Below are positions 47,324 to 56,539 of a stretch of DNA of 64,000 nt, in pieces. The first letter of the stretch is position 1, and every line of letters starts with the position of its first letter. The translations under genes were made by a program, and so were the position numbers. Source of the DNA: a marine group bacterium Sva0996 bin134 (GTDB taxonomy: Bacteria; Actinomycetota; Acidimicrobiia; Acidimicrobiales; Bin134); the NCBI GenBank assembly GCA_002239105.1, contig MPNQ01000004.1, positions 85,075 through 149,074 on the forward strand, read 5' to 3'. The notes under the pieces are model-generated. The model did no database searches and was not told the origin of the DNA. It saw only the letters and a program-made list of their open reading frames with translations.

Positions 47324-48523
47324 TCAGCAGCGGAAGCGGAGGGCGCGGGATTGGCGGCGGGTGGTGATCTGGGCCGCGCGTTGGTCGGGCGTTAGACGGG
47401 TGACGAAATCGGGGAGATGGTTGTCGATCTCAGCGAAGGGGACCACTAAGCCCCCGGGGGTGGGCATGGTGGAGCTGAGCACCCAGCGGAAGGTGATGAG
47501 GGCTTCGGGGCGGCCTTCGGTGTCGAGCCAGTTCTGAACACCGGGGTCTTGGTGGGCCACCACGATGCGGAACCGGCCGTCGGGGTCTGGCGCGATCTGG
47601 GCGTTGTTGAGGCTCACGGTGCGGTTGGCGAAGTCCAGTGACTCGAACCAGGCGTAGCTGTAGAGCATGAACGACCAGTACTGGGCCTCGGGCACGTCGC
47701 AGGTCACCACCATGGCCTCGTCGGGCCCCAGCTCATAAGAACAGCCGCCGTAGCCAATGGCATCGGCGCCGCCGGGCACCGAGTGGGGGCCGTAGAACAC
47801 GTTGGGCGGGGCGGCCCGGCGGCTGCGCTCCATCCACTGGTTCCAGAACACCAAAGCGTCCTCAGCCCAGGCCATGGCCCGGTCCAGCGCTTCAACCATC
47901 GAGGCCGGTTCGAGAGGCCCTGGTTGCTCACCCTCGCTGCCCACCCGCTCGATGTAGAAGCTGCCGGGCTCTTCAACCATCCAGTTCACGTTGTACTCCC
48001 GCACCGAGATGTGGTCGGTGTGCTCGTCGATGGGCAGCCAGTTGCCGTCGTGGGCGGTTGCGCTGGCCACAAAGGTGAAACCGCCGTCGGGATCGACGGC
48101 GAAGTCGTCGCTAGAACGCTCAGCGGTAATGCCCAAGCGGTTCTGGTGCATCTCGCCGTGGGCGCTTTGGATCACGAACATCGCCCCCGGAGGCAGCCAC
48201 CCGGTAATCCGGTAGGAGTGCTCGGGGCTCACGTGGGCCCGCCAATAGGTGTTGTCCACATTGGGGCCGCCCCAGCGCATCACGTCGTCGTTGTGGCGGT
48301 ACATCACCGGAAAGTCCCGGTCGCAAAACTCCACCTGCTCGATCCACCCCTGCATCAACAGCCGGCCCAAGTGCCGATAGCCCTCGGCCCGATCCGCCGC
48401 CCCCGCCGGAAACCCATCGCCAACCAGCCGGTCCCCCGCCGCGCTCAGCCGGTCGCAAAACTCTCGCCACGCCTCGCCCGATGCCAATTTCTGCTCGCTG
48501 TCCACACCCGCGAAGCTAGTCAT
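47324..48523 (-). CDS. DUF1214-type protein
   Basis: This 399-aa protein shows the DUF1214 pattern in its second half: YWSFMLYSYAWFESLDFANRTVSLNNAQ followed by FRIVVAHQDPGVQNWLDT. It has no signal peptide. DUF1214 proteins often lie near lipid- or steroid-related genes, but their reaction is unknown. The ATG at 48523 starts 14 bp after the stop of the preceding small gene; a longer form starting at 48547 would overlap it. Confidence 0.8.
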   Translation of the reverse strand: MTSFAGVDSEQKLASGEAWREFCDRLSAAGDRLVGDGFPAGAADRAEGYRHLGRLLMQGWIEQVEFCDRDFPVMYRHNDDVMRWGGPNVDNTYWRAHVSPEHSYRITGWLPPGAMFVIQSAHGEMHQNRLGITAERSSDDFAVDPDGGFTFVASATAHDGNWLPIDEHTDHISVREYNVNWMVEEPGSFYIERVGSEGEQPGPLEPASMVEALDRAMAWAEDALVFWNQWMERSRRAAPPNVFYGPHSVPGGADAIGYGGCSYELGPDEAMVVTCDVPEAQYWSFMLYSYAWFESLDFANRTVSLNNAQIAPDPDGRFRIVVAHQDPGVQNWLDTEGRPEALITFRWVLSSTMPTPGGLVVPFAEIDNHLPDFVTRLTPDQRAAQITTRRQSRALRFRC

Positions 48524-48536
48524 CAATGCCGCCCCC

Positions 48537-48800
48537 CTACTCGCCAAGGCGTTTTCCGATCAGCTCGGTAACCAGCAGAACCCCTTGGGCTTCAAACACC
48601 GTGAAGAAAATGTACGCCTGTCCCAAATCTTCCCATCGGCGGTTGGGAGGCCGACCAGGCTGTCGTTTACCGGGCAACTCGGACGCCGGCTGTTCAATCA
48701 GCTCTGCCAGTCGTTCAAGGAGCGCCAGCCTGTCTCCGTTGTCCTTGTCCTCTGCCCACCGCTCAAAAGCGCTGTCGAGCGACCTGAACTTCCAGGCCAC
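48537..48800 (-). CDS. Small RelE/ParE-like toxin candidate
   Basis: This 87-aa basic protein has the look of a RelE/ParE-fold toxin: WKFRSLDSAFERWAEDKDNGDRLALLERLAEL at the N-terminus and then a strand-rich part IFFTVFEAQGVLLVTELIG. The GTG start is 5 bp after the stop of the small acidic protein gene upstream, an order (antitoxin, then toxin) typical of type II systems. There is no clear ribosome-binding site, so translation is probably coupled. The function is inference. Confidence 0.55.
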   Translation of the reverse strand: MAWKFRSLDSAFERWAEDKDNGDRLALLERLAELIEQPASELPGKRQPGRPPNRRWEDLGQAYIFFTVFEAQGVLLVTELIGKRLGE

Positions 48801-48805
48801 TTGGG

Positions 48806-49003
48806 CTAATCAGATGAATTGAGCCTGGCTATTCGCTGTTTGATGTCGTCAAACGTCGTCAAGTCGTCCACGGGGAGCCCTTGGGCAATGATCTCGTGCA
48901 TCTCAGCGTCGGCCAGCTCGGATTTGCGATCTATCTCGCCGTAGTCGTAGTCGGGGGAGCCCGGATCAGGCAGGGTCATTGCCTCGTTGGCTTTTGGCTC
49001 CAC
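48806..49003 (-). CDS. Small acidic antitoxin candidate
   Basis: This 65-aa acidic protein (DYDYGEIDRKSELADAEMHEI) encoded immediately ahead of a RelE/ParE-like gene could be its antitoxin, with the C-terminal helix (FDDIKQRIARL) as the binding part. No DNA-binding domain is visible. The start is a GTG with GAAAGG just upstream; the ATG at 48979 is an alternative. Confidence 0.5.
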   Translation of the reverse strand: MEPKANEAMTLPDPGSPDYDYGEIDRKSELADAEMHEIIAQGLPVDDLTTFDDIKQRIARLNSSD

Positions 49004-49049
49004 CTTTCGAGGATACCTTGATGGCGATCGATTGCGACAGGGGTTGAGA

Positions 49050-49679
49050 TCAAATGCCGGGGGCGGTGCGGGTGAGGACTCGCAGGGAGCCGGTGGGGGG
49101 GAGTTCGGTGAAGGCGCCGGAGTTTATGGCCCGGCAGTAGATCTCATAGGGGGGGCGGCCGCCGTCAGGGGGGTTGGGGAACACGTCGTGGATGGCCAAG
49201 CGGCCGCCGACGGCCACGTGGGGTACCCAGTTCTCGTAGTCGGCGTGGGCCGGCTCGGTGCCGTGGCCGCCGTCGATGAAGAGGAAGGCCAGCGGGGTGG
49301 ACCAGTTATGGGCGATGGCCACCGATTGGCCCACCAACGCCACCACGCTGTGTTCTAACCCGGCCTGGCAGATGGTGCGGCGGAAGTGGGGCAGGGTGTC
49401 GATGAGGCCCACCTCGGGATCCACCAAGTCGGGCTCGTGCCATTCCCAGCCGGGCTGGTTCTCCTCAGAGCCCCGGTGGTGGTCGAGGGCAAACAGCAAC
49501 CGGCCCTGGGCCTGGGCGGCGTCGCCCAGATACACCGACGACTTGCCGCAATAGCTGCCCACCTCGAGTAGCGGGCCGGCTACCTCTAGGTTGCCGGCCG
49601 CCTGGTGAAGGGCCAGGCCCTCGTCGGGGGGCATGAACCCCCGGGCGACCTCAGCGAATGCCTGTCGAGTGGGATCCAT
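49050..49679 (-). CDS. Class I SAM-dependent methyltransferase (Methyltransf_24 type)
   Basis: This 209-aa protein has PLLEVGSYCGKSSVYLG near residue 38 as SAM-binding motif and LFIDGGHG further on, the pattern of Methyltransf_24 proteins that often act on sugars or cell-surface glycans. The ATG overlaps the end of the GtrA gene by 29 bp, so the two are probably cotranslated. Confidence 0.85.
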   Translation of the reverse strand: MDPTRQAFAEVARGFMPPDEGLALHQAAGNLEVAGPLLEVGSYCGKSSVYLGDAAQAQGRLLFALDHHRGSEENQPGWEWHEPDLVDPEVGLIDTLPHFRRTICQAGLEHSVVALVGQSVAIAHNWSTPLAFLFIDGGHGTEPAHADYENWVPHVAVGGRLAIHDVFPNPPDGGRPPYEIYCRAINSGAFTELPPTGSLRVLTRTAPGI

Positions 49680-50148
49680 CGTCTGCGGCCTCCCGGAGTG
49701 GCTCAGCGTTGCTGTCGTCCTCCAACGGGGGGCCGAATAAGTAGCGGTCGCACACGGCGTACTTCACGAACCAGACCGTGCCAAAGGCCCCCACCGAGGC
49801 CGCCGAGATGAACCAGCCGTTGTTGGTCACCGCGTCAACCAAGCCCACGGTGAGCGACGACAGGGCCAGGCCGGCTAGGGATACCAGCCAGAAGGGCAGC
49901 ACCTCGCGGCCCCACTGGCTGCGGCCGTAGCGGTCCCACACCCACGAGCGGTTCAGGTGGTAAACGGGGATGTTGGCGATCAAAAACGCCACCAGGTTGG
50001 AAACCAGCCCCGACCAGCCAATCAGGTCGTAGCACACTCTCAGGATTGTCTGGCCCAGCACCACCCCCACCGCCGATGTTCCGCTGTAGCGCAGCAGGCG
50101 CGGCCAGTTATCGGTGAAGTGAGCGCGGACCGAGACAATGAGCGACAT
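49651..50148 (-). CDS. GtrA-family membrane protein
   Basis: This 165-aa protein has four hydrophobic segments, and its first pair matches GtrA: YSGTSAVGVVLGQTIL followed by NLVAFLIANIPVYHLNRSWVW. GtrA proteins are thought to flip polyprenyl-linked sugars for surface glycan modification. It is encoded ahead of a methyltransferase that it overlaps by 29 bp and is divergent from tesB with 95 bp between. Confidence 0.85.
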   Translation of the reverse strand: MSLIVSVRAHFTDNWPRLLRYSGTSAVGVVLGQTILRVCYDLIGWSGLVSNLVAFLIANIPVYHLNRSWVWDRYGRSQWGREVLPFWLVSLAGLALSSLTVGLVDAVTNNGWFISAASVGAFGTVWFVKYAVCDRYLFGPPLEDDSNAEPLREAADDGSHSTGIR

Positions 50149-50243
50149 GGGGAGAGGTAATCGTACCTCAGCGCGTGTTGGACTCGACCACCGGGATTAC
50201 GGCCATAAGGATTGCCTAACTAGGGCGGTAGGATCGGGCGGTT

Positions 50244-51089
50244 ATGCAGGCTGAGGTAGATGATCTGATCAAGCTGCTGGATCTGGAGCCCATCGAAGAG
50301 GACATCTTCCGCGGGGTCAGCCCCCAAGAAGATCGCCAGCGGGTGTTCGGCGGCCAGGTGGCCGGCCAGGCGCTGGTGGCCGCCACCCGCACGGTGGAGG
50401 ACCGCTCGGTCCACAGCCTTCAGGCCTACTTCATTCGCCCCGGCGATGTGGCTGCGCCCCTGGTGTATCTGGTGGAGCGGGTGCGCGACGGGCGCTCGTT
50501 TGCCACCCGCCGGGTGACCGCCATCCAGCACGGCCAGCCCATCTTCGCCATGTCGGCCTCGTTTCACAAAGAGGAAGAGGGGTTCGAGCACCAAACCGAC
50601 CTGCCTGAGGGGATTCCCGATCCCGAAGAGTTGGAGCCGTATGTGTGGCCCGGTTTCCCGGTGGATGACCAGGGCCGGATGATCCGCCCCATCGAGCTGC
50701 GCTACGTGACCGGCTCGCCGGCGGAGCGGGGCCAGAGCCGAGAGCCCCGCTTGCAGGTGTGGCTGCGGGCGACCGGCGCGCTGCCGGACAATCCGGTGCT
50801 GCACACCTGCATGTTCACCTACGCCAGCGACATGACGGTGCTGGACACCGCCACTCGGGCCCTTCCCGTGCGGGGCAACGACGTCGACATCCAGGCGGCC
50901 AGCCTGGACCACGCCATGTGGTTCCACCGGCCGCTGCTCATGGACGACTGGATCTTTTTGGACCAGGTGTCCAACTCGGCCTCCAACGCCCGGGGCCTGG
51001 CGTGGGGCACGGCGTGGAACCGCACCGGCGAGCTGGTGGCCTCGGTGGTGCAGGAGGGCTTGATCCGGCCGCTGCGCAAGCAGCCATGA
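50244..51089 (+). CDS. tesB: Acyl-CoA thioesterase II
   Basis: This 281-aa double-hotdog enzyme hydrolyses acyl-CoA. Both halves are recognisable: GGQVAGQALVAATRTV and VHSLQAYFIRPGD in the first, and the LDHAMWFHRP segment plus LVASVVQEGLIR in the second, which carry the Asp and Gln/Thr active-site residues. It overlaps the next gene by 4 bp. The fatty-acid role fits general lipid metabolism, and neighbours give no further detail. Confidence 0.93.
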   Translation: MQAEVDDLIKLLDLEPIEEDIFRGVSPQEDRQRVFGGQVAGQALVAATRTVEDRSVHSLQAYFIRPGDVAAPLVYLVERVRDGRSFATRRVTAIQHGQPIFAMSASFHKEEEGFEHQTDLPEGIPDPEELEPYVWPGFPVDDQGRMIRPIELRYVTGSPAERGQSREPRLQVWLRATGALPDNPVLHTCMFTYASDMTVLDTATRALPVRGNDVDIQAASLDHAMWFHRPLLMDDWIFLDQVSNSASNARGLAWGTAWNRTGELVASVVQEGLIRPLRKQP

Positions 51090-52414
51090 CCCTTGTGGGG
51101 CGGGCGGTGGCGGTGTTGGCCGCGGCCTGCCTGCTGGCCAGCGCCTGCGGGGGCAACGACGACGGTGGGCGGCGCGATGTGAGGGGGCCGACCAGCACGG
51201 CCACTGGGACGGCGGTGGCTGCGGCGACCCCGCAGCGCCCCGCCGCCGAGCCCATTGCAGAAGAACCCTCCGTCCCCGCGCCTGTGCCCACCGAGGCTCC
51301 CGCACCAGACGAGATCGCCCCGCCCACGCCCGCTGTCGCGCCGCCTGAGCCGACGCTGGTGCTAACCCCGGTGGCATCGCTGCCCGATCCCATTGCGCTG
51401 GCGGCCCGACCGAACACCGGCAGCGAACGAGGCGATCTGTACGTGGCCACCCGGGGCGGGCAGGTGTGGCTCTTGACCGCTGACGGCGACGAGCCACCCG
51501 ATGTGGTGCTGGACATCGGGGATCTGACCACCACCGATTGCGAGACCGGGCTGCTGGGCATCGCCTTTGACCCCGATGGGTTGAATCTCTACGTCCACTA
51601 CACCGACCTGCGGGGCAACAACCAGATCGTGGAATACCCGATGAGCGGGAATGGCGTGCAGGGCGACCAGGGCCGGACGGTGCTGAGCGTGGCCCAGCCG
51701 GCCTGCAACCACAACGGCGGCCACATTGCTTTTGGCCCCGACGGCTACCTGTGGATCGGGCTTGGGGACGGCGGCGGCCGCGATGACATGTTCAACAACG
51801 GCCAGGATCTCGACTCCCTGCTGGCCACCATTGTCCGCATCGACCCCGAGCCCGACGGCGATGCGGCCTACGGCATTCCCGCCGACAACCCGTTTGCCGA
51901 CGGCGGGGGGCGGACCGAGATTTGGGTCTACGGGGCCCGCAACCCTTGGCGGTTCTCTTTCGACCGGGACACCGACGACTTGTGGATCGCCGATGTGGGC
52001 CAAAACACTTGGGAGGAGATCCATGTGCTGGCGGCCAGCGACGGTTGGGCGCCGGGCGCAAACCTGGGGTGGCCACTGTTCGAGGGCGATGAGCGGTTTT
52101 CAAGCACCGCCACCCCTGATGACCTGGATTTCCCGGCGTACGTCTACCACCACGACGACGGCTGCTCGATCACCGGCGGCCACGTGTACCGGGGCTCGGC
52201 CATCCCCCACCTAGTGGGTACCTACGTGTTCGGCGATTTCTGCGTCGGCCGAATCTGGGGGCTGACGGCTGATGACCAGGGCATAGCCACCCGAGTGGAG
52301 CTTGGCCTGTCGGTGCCGCAGGTCACGCTGGTGTCGTTCGGCGAGGACGCCGCGGGGGAGTTGTACGTGCTCAGCTTCGACGGCACCGTGTACCGGCTGG
52401 AGCTCGCCTCCTAG
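51086..52414 (+). CDS. PQQ-dependent sugar (aldose) dehydrogenase-like lipoprotein
   Basis: This 442-aa secreted protein starts with a signal peptide ending in LLASACGG and a Pro/Ala-rich linker (about residues 25-90). The six-bladed beta-propeller follows, with the family motifs GLLGIAFDPD, NHNGGHIAFGPDGYLWIGLGDGG, GARNPWRFSFD and the GGHVYRGSAIP ending, as in soluble aldose sugar dehydrogenases. His in HNGGH is the catalytic base in that family. It is anchored outside the membrane by its lipid; the substrate is unknown. The start overlaps the tesB stop. Confidence 0.88.
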   Translation: MTLVGRAVAVLAAACLLASACGGNDDGGRRDVRGPTSTATGTAVAAATPQRPAAEPIAEEPSVPAPVPTEAPAPDEIAPPTPAVAPPEPTLVLTPVASLPDPIALAARPNTGSERGDLYVATRGGQVWLLTADGDEPPDVVLDIGDLTTTDCETGLLGIAFDPDGLNLYVHYTDLRGNNQIVEYPMSGNGVQGDQGRTVLSVAQPACNHNGGHIAFGPDGYLWIGLGDGGGRDDMFNNGQDLDSLLATIVRIDPEPDGDAAYGIPADNPFADGGGRTEIWVYGARNPWRFSFDRDTDDLWIADVGQNTWEEIHVLAASDGWAPGANLGWPLFEGDERFSSTATPDDLDFPAYVYHHDDGCSITGGHVYRGSAIPHLVGTYVFGDFCVGRIWGLTADDQGIATRVELGLSVPQVTLVSFGEDAAGELYVLSFDGTVYRLELAS

Positions 52415-52417
52415 GGC

Positions 52418-53347
52418 CTAGCCGGCTTCGTACCAACCAGAGGCAATAAGGATGTCGTCTCGCTTCAAGATCCAGGTGTGTTTGGTTTCCTGATTGCCGC
52501 TTTGGGGGTTGAGGTAGGTGTAGTCCACCCACTTGCCCGTCTCGGTGGCGGTCACCATCTGCTCGGCGGCGGCCCGGCTCTCGGCGGTGGCGCCGAGGAT
52601 CTCGAGAAGGGTCATGCCCACGTTCTGCGGGACGGTGGGATGGGCTAGCACCACCCCGTCGAGGTCGACGACGAACCCGTACCACTGGCCGTCGACGCTG
52701 GGGGGATCGGTGCTGTTGGGGGAATTGAGATGGTCGATCAACGCGCCGCGCCCGTTGCTCTCATAGAACCACACCGCGTCTTCCACAAAGGTGCGGGTGT
52801 AGGAGCCGGGCTCGGCTTTGGTGGGCCGGGGGATGGGATAGGAGTCCTCGTACCAGCCTGAGCCGAAGATCAAATCGCCCCGGCGGACGGCCCAAGTGTG
52901 CTTGGTGCCGCCGGTGTCGGTTTGGGGGTTGTAGAACACGTAGTCCACCCAGTGGCCCGATTCGGGCGAAGCCATCAGCAGCGGACCATACGCGTGGCCG
53001 GTGATGTCCACATTGTCGCCCGAGATGGTGCCAACCCGGGAGGCAATGGTGGCATGGGCCACCAGAATTCCGGTGTTGGCGTCCGTGATGAACACGTACC
53101 ACTGGTCGTCGGCGCCGGCTTCGTTGTTGTAGTAGTCGATGGTGGCTTGGCGGCCGGTGCCGTCGTAGCGATCCAGCGCCTGCTGCACGTACCACTGGGT
53201 GTAGGCGTCCCGCTCGGTCTTGGGGGGCGGCGCTGTTGCGCCGTCGTCATCGCTGCACGCGGTGGCCACCAAGGCGAGCGCCGCCAACAGCGCCACCGCA
53301 GCAATGACTGCCTGAAGCCAGCGGTTGGTTGCTTGTTGAGCCATCAT
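52418..53347 (-). CDS. Lipoprotein with two tandem Cache-like sensor domains
   Basis: This 309-aa protein has a signal peptide ending in VATACSDD, so it is anchored outside the cell membrane. The rest is an internal duplication: WVDYVFYNPQTDTGGTKHTW...GSGWYE in the first half and WVDYTYLNPQSGNQETKHTW...ASGWYE in the second, each preceded by a strand-rich part with a GQWYGFVVDLDG-like element. This is the single-Cache (sCache_2) pattern. There is no cytoplasmic signalling domain, so a binding or scavenging role, or pairing with another receptor, is more likely than direct signalling. Confidence 0.82.
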   Translation of the reverse strand: MMAQQATNRWLQAVIAAVALLAALALVATACSDDDGATAPPPKTERDAYTQWYVQQALDRYDGTGRQATIDYYNNEAGADDQWYVFITDANTGILVAHATIASRVGTISGDNVDITGHAYGPLLMASPESGHWVDYVFYNPQTDTGGTKHTWAVRRGDLIFGSGWYEDSYPIPRPTKAEPGSYTRTFVEDAVWFYESNGRGALIDHLNSPNSTDPPSVDGQWYGFVVDLDGVVLAHPTVPQNVGMTLLEILGATAESRAAAEQMVTATETGKWVDYTYLNPQSGNQETKHTWILKRDDILIASGWYEAG

Positions 53348-53353
53348 GTTCCC

Positions 53354-55024
53354 ATGAGAATTAGCGGGGGCGAGGCCTTAGTCAAATCGCTGGTGGGCGA
53401 GGGCGTCGAGGTTGTGTTCGGTATCCCCGGCATCCAGCTCTACGGGATCGTGGCCGCGTTGCGAGACGAGCCCGGCATCGAGATGATCACCACCCGCCAC
53501 GAGCAGGCCGCCACCTATATGGCCTACGGATACGCCCGGGCGTCGGGCAAGCCGGGAGTGGCCCTGGTGGTTCCTGGTGTGGGCATCTACAACGCGGCCG
53601 CCGGGTTGGCCACGGCCTATGCCCGCTCATGCCCGGTGCTTTTGATTGCCGGGCAGATTCCCCGCGGCCAGATGGGCAAGAACCTCGGCGGGGTCCACGA
53701 GATCGAAGACCAGATCGACATCGTGCGTCCGGTCACCAGATGGCAGCAGCAGGCCCTCACGCCAAAGGCGATTCCGGGGGTGGTTTCGGAGGCCTTCCAG
53801 CAGATGCGCTCTGGTCGTCCCCGCCCGGTATATCTCGAGATCCCGCCCGATGCCGGGGTGGAGCGAGATGAAGTGGAATTGGTGGACCCCGCCCCGGTGT
53901 CGCGGCCAATGCCCAGCTCTGAGCAGCTGGAAAAGGCGATCTCGGCCATCTTGCAATCCCGTCTGCCACTGATCGTCGCCGGGGGCGGGGTGGCTCTGTC
54001 GGGTGCTGAGCAAGCGCTTTTGGAATTGGTCGAGGCCTCGAACATCCCGGTGGTGACTTCGGGGGGCGGCAAAGGGGCCGTCCCCGACAGCCATCCGCTG
54101 TGCTACGGCTCATGCGTGAGCCCCGGCGGAGAGCGCCACGAGATGAATCAACTGCTCGACGTGATGAAATCCGCCGATGTGGTCATTGGGATCGGGACAC
54201 GCTTTTCTCTGGGCAATCCTGCCGGGGAGGCGTCCACGCTGGTGAACATCAACATCGACGAATTCGACCTCAACCGGATTCAAGCCAACACCATTGCCCT
54301 GCACGGCGACGCCAAAGCGACCATTGATGCCCTTGCGCCCTTACTCATTGATGCCGGGTGCCGGGACCGCCCTTCACCTGCTCAGGCCGTGGCCGCGGCC
54401 CGCCGCCTGATCGCCTACTACGACATCAGAGACAAGGAGCCGCAGTACCCCATCTTGGAAGCGCTGCAAAGGGGCACCCCCGATGACGCCTTCACCGTGT
54501 GGGACGTGACCCAGTTCGGCTTCTACGCCCGCACCCACTGGCAGGTGAACCACCCGAACACCTACATCGACTCGGGGTACTCGTTCAACCTGGGCTACGC
54601 CTTTCCGGCCGCGCTGGGGGCAAAGATGGCCCAGCCCGATCGCCCGGTGGTGTGCGTCACCGGCGACGGCAGCTTCATGTTCAACTCCTCTGAGCTGTCC
54701 ACCGCCGTGAAGTACGGAATCAACGTGGTCACCGTGGTGTTCAGGGATGACGCCTACGGCAACGTGGCCCGCGACCTCGACGACTTCTTTGCCGGCACCT
54801 ACGGCACCGACCTGGCCAACCCCGATTTCGTGAAGTTCGCCGAGTCGTTCGGCGCCATCGCCATGAGGGCCAACGACCCCATGGACCTCGAAACCCTTGT
54901 GCCCACCGCGTTGGAACAGCAATCCCCGGTCATCATCGAAGTCCCCATCGCCCACATCCCCCTAACCCGCCCCAAGCAAATAGAACACGTCCCCAATCTC
55001 CCCTGGACCCACCCCCAAGACTGA
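53354..55024 (+). CDS. ThDP-dependent enzyme (acetolactate-synthase-like)
   Basis: This 556-aa cytosolic enzyme has the ThDP-activating Glu in TTRHEQAATYMAYGYARASG, the central FAD/structural domain, and the C-terminal GDGSFMFNSSELSTAVKYGI diphosphate/metal motif. It is a stand-alone member of the IlvB-like group; no small regulatory subunit is nearby, which argues against classical branched-chain amino acid synthesis. Oxalyl-CoA, benzoylformate or glyoxylate-type decarboxylation is possible. The ATG is 6 bp from the start of the divergent Cache lipoprotein gene. Confidence 0.88.
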   Translation: MRISGGEALVKSLVGEGVEVVFGIPGIQLYGIVAALRDEPGIEMITTRHEQAATYMAYGYARASGKPGVALVVPGVGIYNAAAGLATAYARSCPVLLIAGQIPRGQMGKNLGGVHEIEDQIDIVRPVTRWQQQALTPKAIPGVVSEAFQQMRSGRPRPVYLEIPPDAGVERDEVELVDPAPVSRPMPSSEQLEKAISAILQSRLPLIVAGGGVALSGAEQALLELVEASNIPVVTSGGGKGAVPDSHPLCYGSCVSPGGERHEMNQLLDVMKSADVVIGIGTRFSLGNPAGEASTLVNINIDEFDLNRIQANTIALHGDAKATIDALAPLLIDAGCRDRPSPAQAVAAARRLIAYYDIRDKEPQYPILEALQRGTPDDAFTVWDVTQFGFYARTHWQVNHPNTYIDSGYSFNLGYAFPAALGAKMAQPDRPVVCVTGDGSFMFNSSELSTAVKYGINVVTVVFRDDAYGNVARDLDDFFAGTYGTDLANPDFVKFAESFGAIAMRANDPMDLETLVPTALEQQSPVIIEVPIAHIPLTRPKQIEHVPNLPWTHPQD

Positions 55025-55039
55025 TTGATCCCGCCTTGA

Positions 55040-56539
55040 CTAGTGGGCGGTGAGGCTGATTGAAAGTAGGGCGTCTTCGGCCAGATTGAGCAGGGGTTCG
55101 GGGTAGATGCCGAAGGCGAGGGTGAACAACACCACGATGGTGATGGCTAGAGCGGGGCCCCTGGGGATGTGCAGGCGGGGGGCGTCGGGGTCGGGGGCGT
55201 CCAGAAACATGGCCACCACAATCCGCAGGTACAAGAAGGCGGCTACCACCGCAGCCAGCATGGCGATGACGGCCAGCCAGAAGGATCGGGCATCCACCGC
55301 GGCGGTGATCACCTCGAACTTGGCCCAGAACCCGGCAGTGAACGGAATACCGGCCTGCGACAGCAGCAGCACGGTGAAGCCCGCGGCCAAAAGCGGGCGG
55401 CGGGAGGCCAGGCCCCGGAAGTTGTCGAGGGCGGTGCCCTCGTCGCCGGGGCCGCTCACCACGGTGACCACCGCAAAGCTGCCGATGGCCATGGCGGCGT
55501 AGGCGGCCAGGTAGAACAGCACACTGGCCACGCCGTCGTGGGTGGCGGCCTGCACGCCGACGAGGATGAACCCGGCGTGGCTGATGGAGGAGTAGGCCAG
55601 GATGCGCTTGACGTCGGTTTGGACGATGGCCATCAGCGAACCCACGGCCAGGCTGGCGATGGCCAGGCCGAATATGACCGGTTGCCAGTCGTCGGCCACC
55701 TCGCCGAAGCCGGCGAAGAACACCCGAAGCAGAGCGGCGAACCCGGCGGCCTTCACCCCAGCGGCCATGTACGACACCACCGGGGAGGGCGCCCCCTGGT
55801 ACACGTCGGGGGTCCAGGCGTGGAACGGCACGGCGGCCACCTTGAAGCCGAACCCCACCAACAGCATGGCCATCCCGGCCAGCAGCAAGCCGTTGTCGCT
55901 CAGGTCGTTGGTTCTCAATGCACCTTTGATGCCAATCAGGTCGAGCGATCCGGTGGCCCCGTACACCAGGGCGATGCCGTAGAGCAGGAAGGCCGACGCG
56001 AACGCCCCCAGCACGAAGTACTTGATGCCCGCCTCTTGCGACTCGGCTCGGCGCAGATGCATAGCCACCAGCACGTACACCGCCAACGACAGGATCTCCA
56101 GGCCCAAGAAAAGAACGATGAGGTTGTTGGCCGAGGCCATGGTGATGCCGCCGGTGGCCGACAGCATCAACAGCACGTAGAAGGCGGGACCGTCGAGGCT
56201 CTCCCGGTGCAAGAACCCGTCGGCCACCAGGGCCGTGAGCACCACGGTGCAGGCCAGCAGCACGATGATGAACACCGAGAACCCGTCCACCCCGATGGAA
56301 CCGGCAACCACCGAATGGGGGCCCTCCTGCCCGACCCGGATCCACACCGGAATGGCGGTGGCCAGCACCGCCAACCCTGCGGCCACCGTCCAGGCCGCCG
56401 GGAACCACCTCGGCAGCCATCGACCGGCCACCGACACAATGGTCAACAGCACCACCGCGGCCCCCGCCATCACCACATGGGGGATGAGCGGCAGCCACTC
56501 GATGTGAGGGATTTCGGCCTGGGCGAAGATCGAGAGCAT
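55040..56539 (-). CDS. nuoN: NADH-quinone oxidoreductase subunit N
   Basis: This 499-aa antiporter-like membrane subunit of complex I has about 14 membrane segments and the conserved KAAAVPFHAWTPDVYQGAP loop in the middle (Lys and Glu of the proton path lie in this region) and a YSSISHAGFILVG segment. The start overlaps the nuoM stop by 4 bp (ATGA), which places it last in the operon. Confidence 0.95.
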   Translation of the reverse strand: MLSIFAQAEIPHIEWLPLIPHVVMAGAAVVLLTIVSVAGRWLPRWFPAAWTVAAGLAVLATAIPVWIRVGQEGPHSVVAGSIGVDGFSVFIIVLLACTVVLTALVADGFLHRESLDGPAFYVLLMLSATGGITMASANNLIVLFLGLEILSLAVYVLVAMHLRRAESQEAGIKYFVLGAFASAFLLYGIALVYGATGSLDLIGIKGALRTNDLSDNGLLLAGMAMLLVGFGFKVAAVPFHAWTPDVYQGAPSPVVSYMAAGVKAAGFAALLRVFFAGFGEVADDWQPVIFGLAIASLAVGSLMAIVQTDVKRILAYSSISHAGFILVGVQAATHDGVASVLFYLAAYAAMAIGSFAVVTVVSGPGDEGTALDNFRGLASRRPLLAAGFTVLLLSQAGIPFTAGFWAKFEVITAAVDARSFWLAVIAMLAAVVAAFLYLRIVVAMFLDAPDPDAPRLHIPRGPALAITIVVLFTLAFGIYPEPLLNLAEDALLSISLTAH

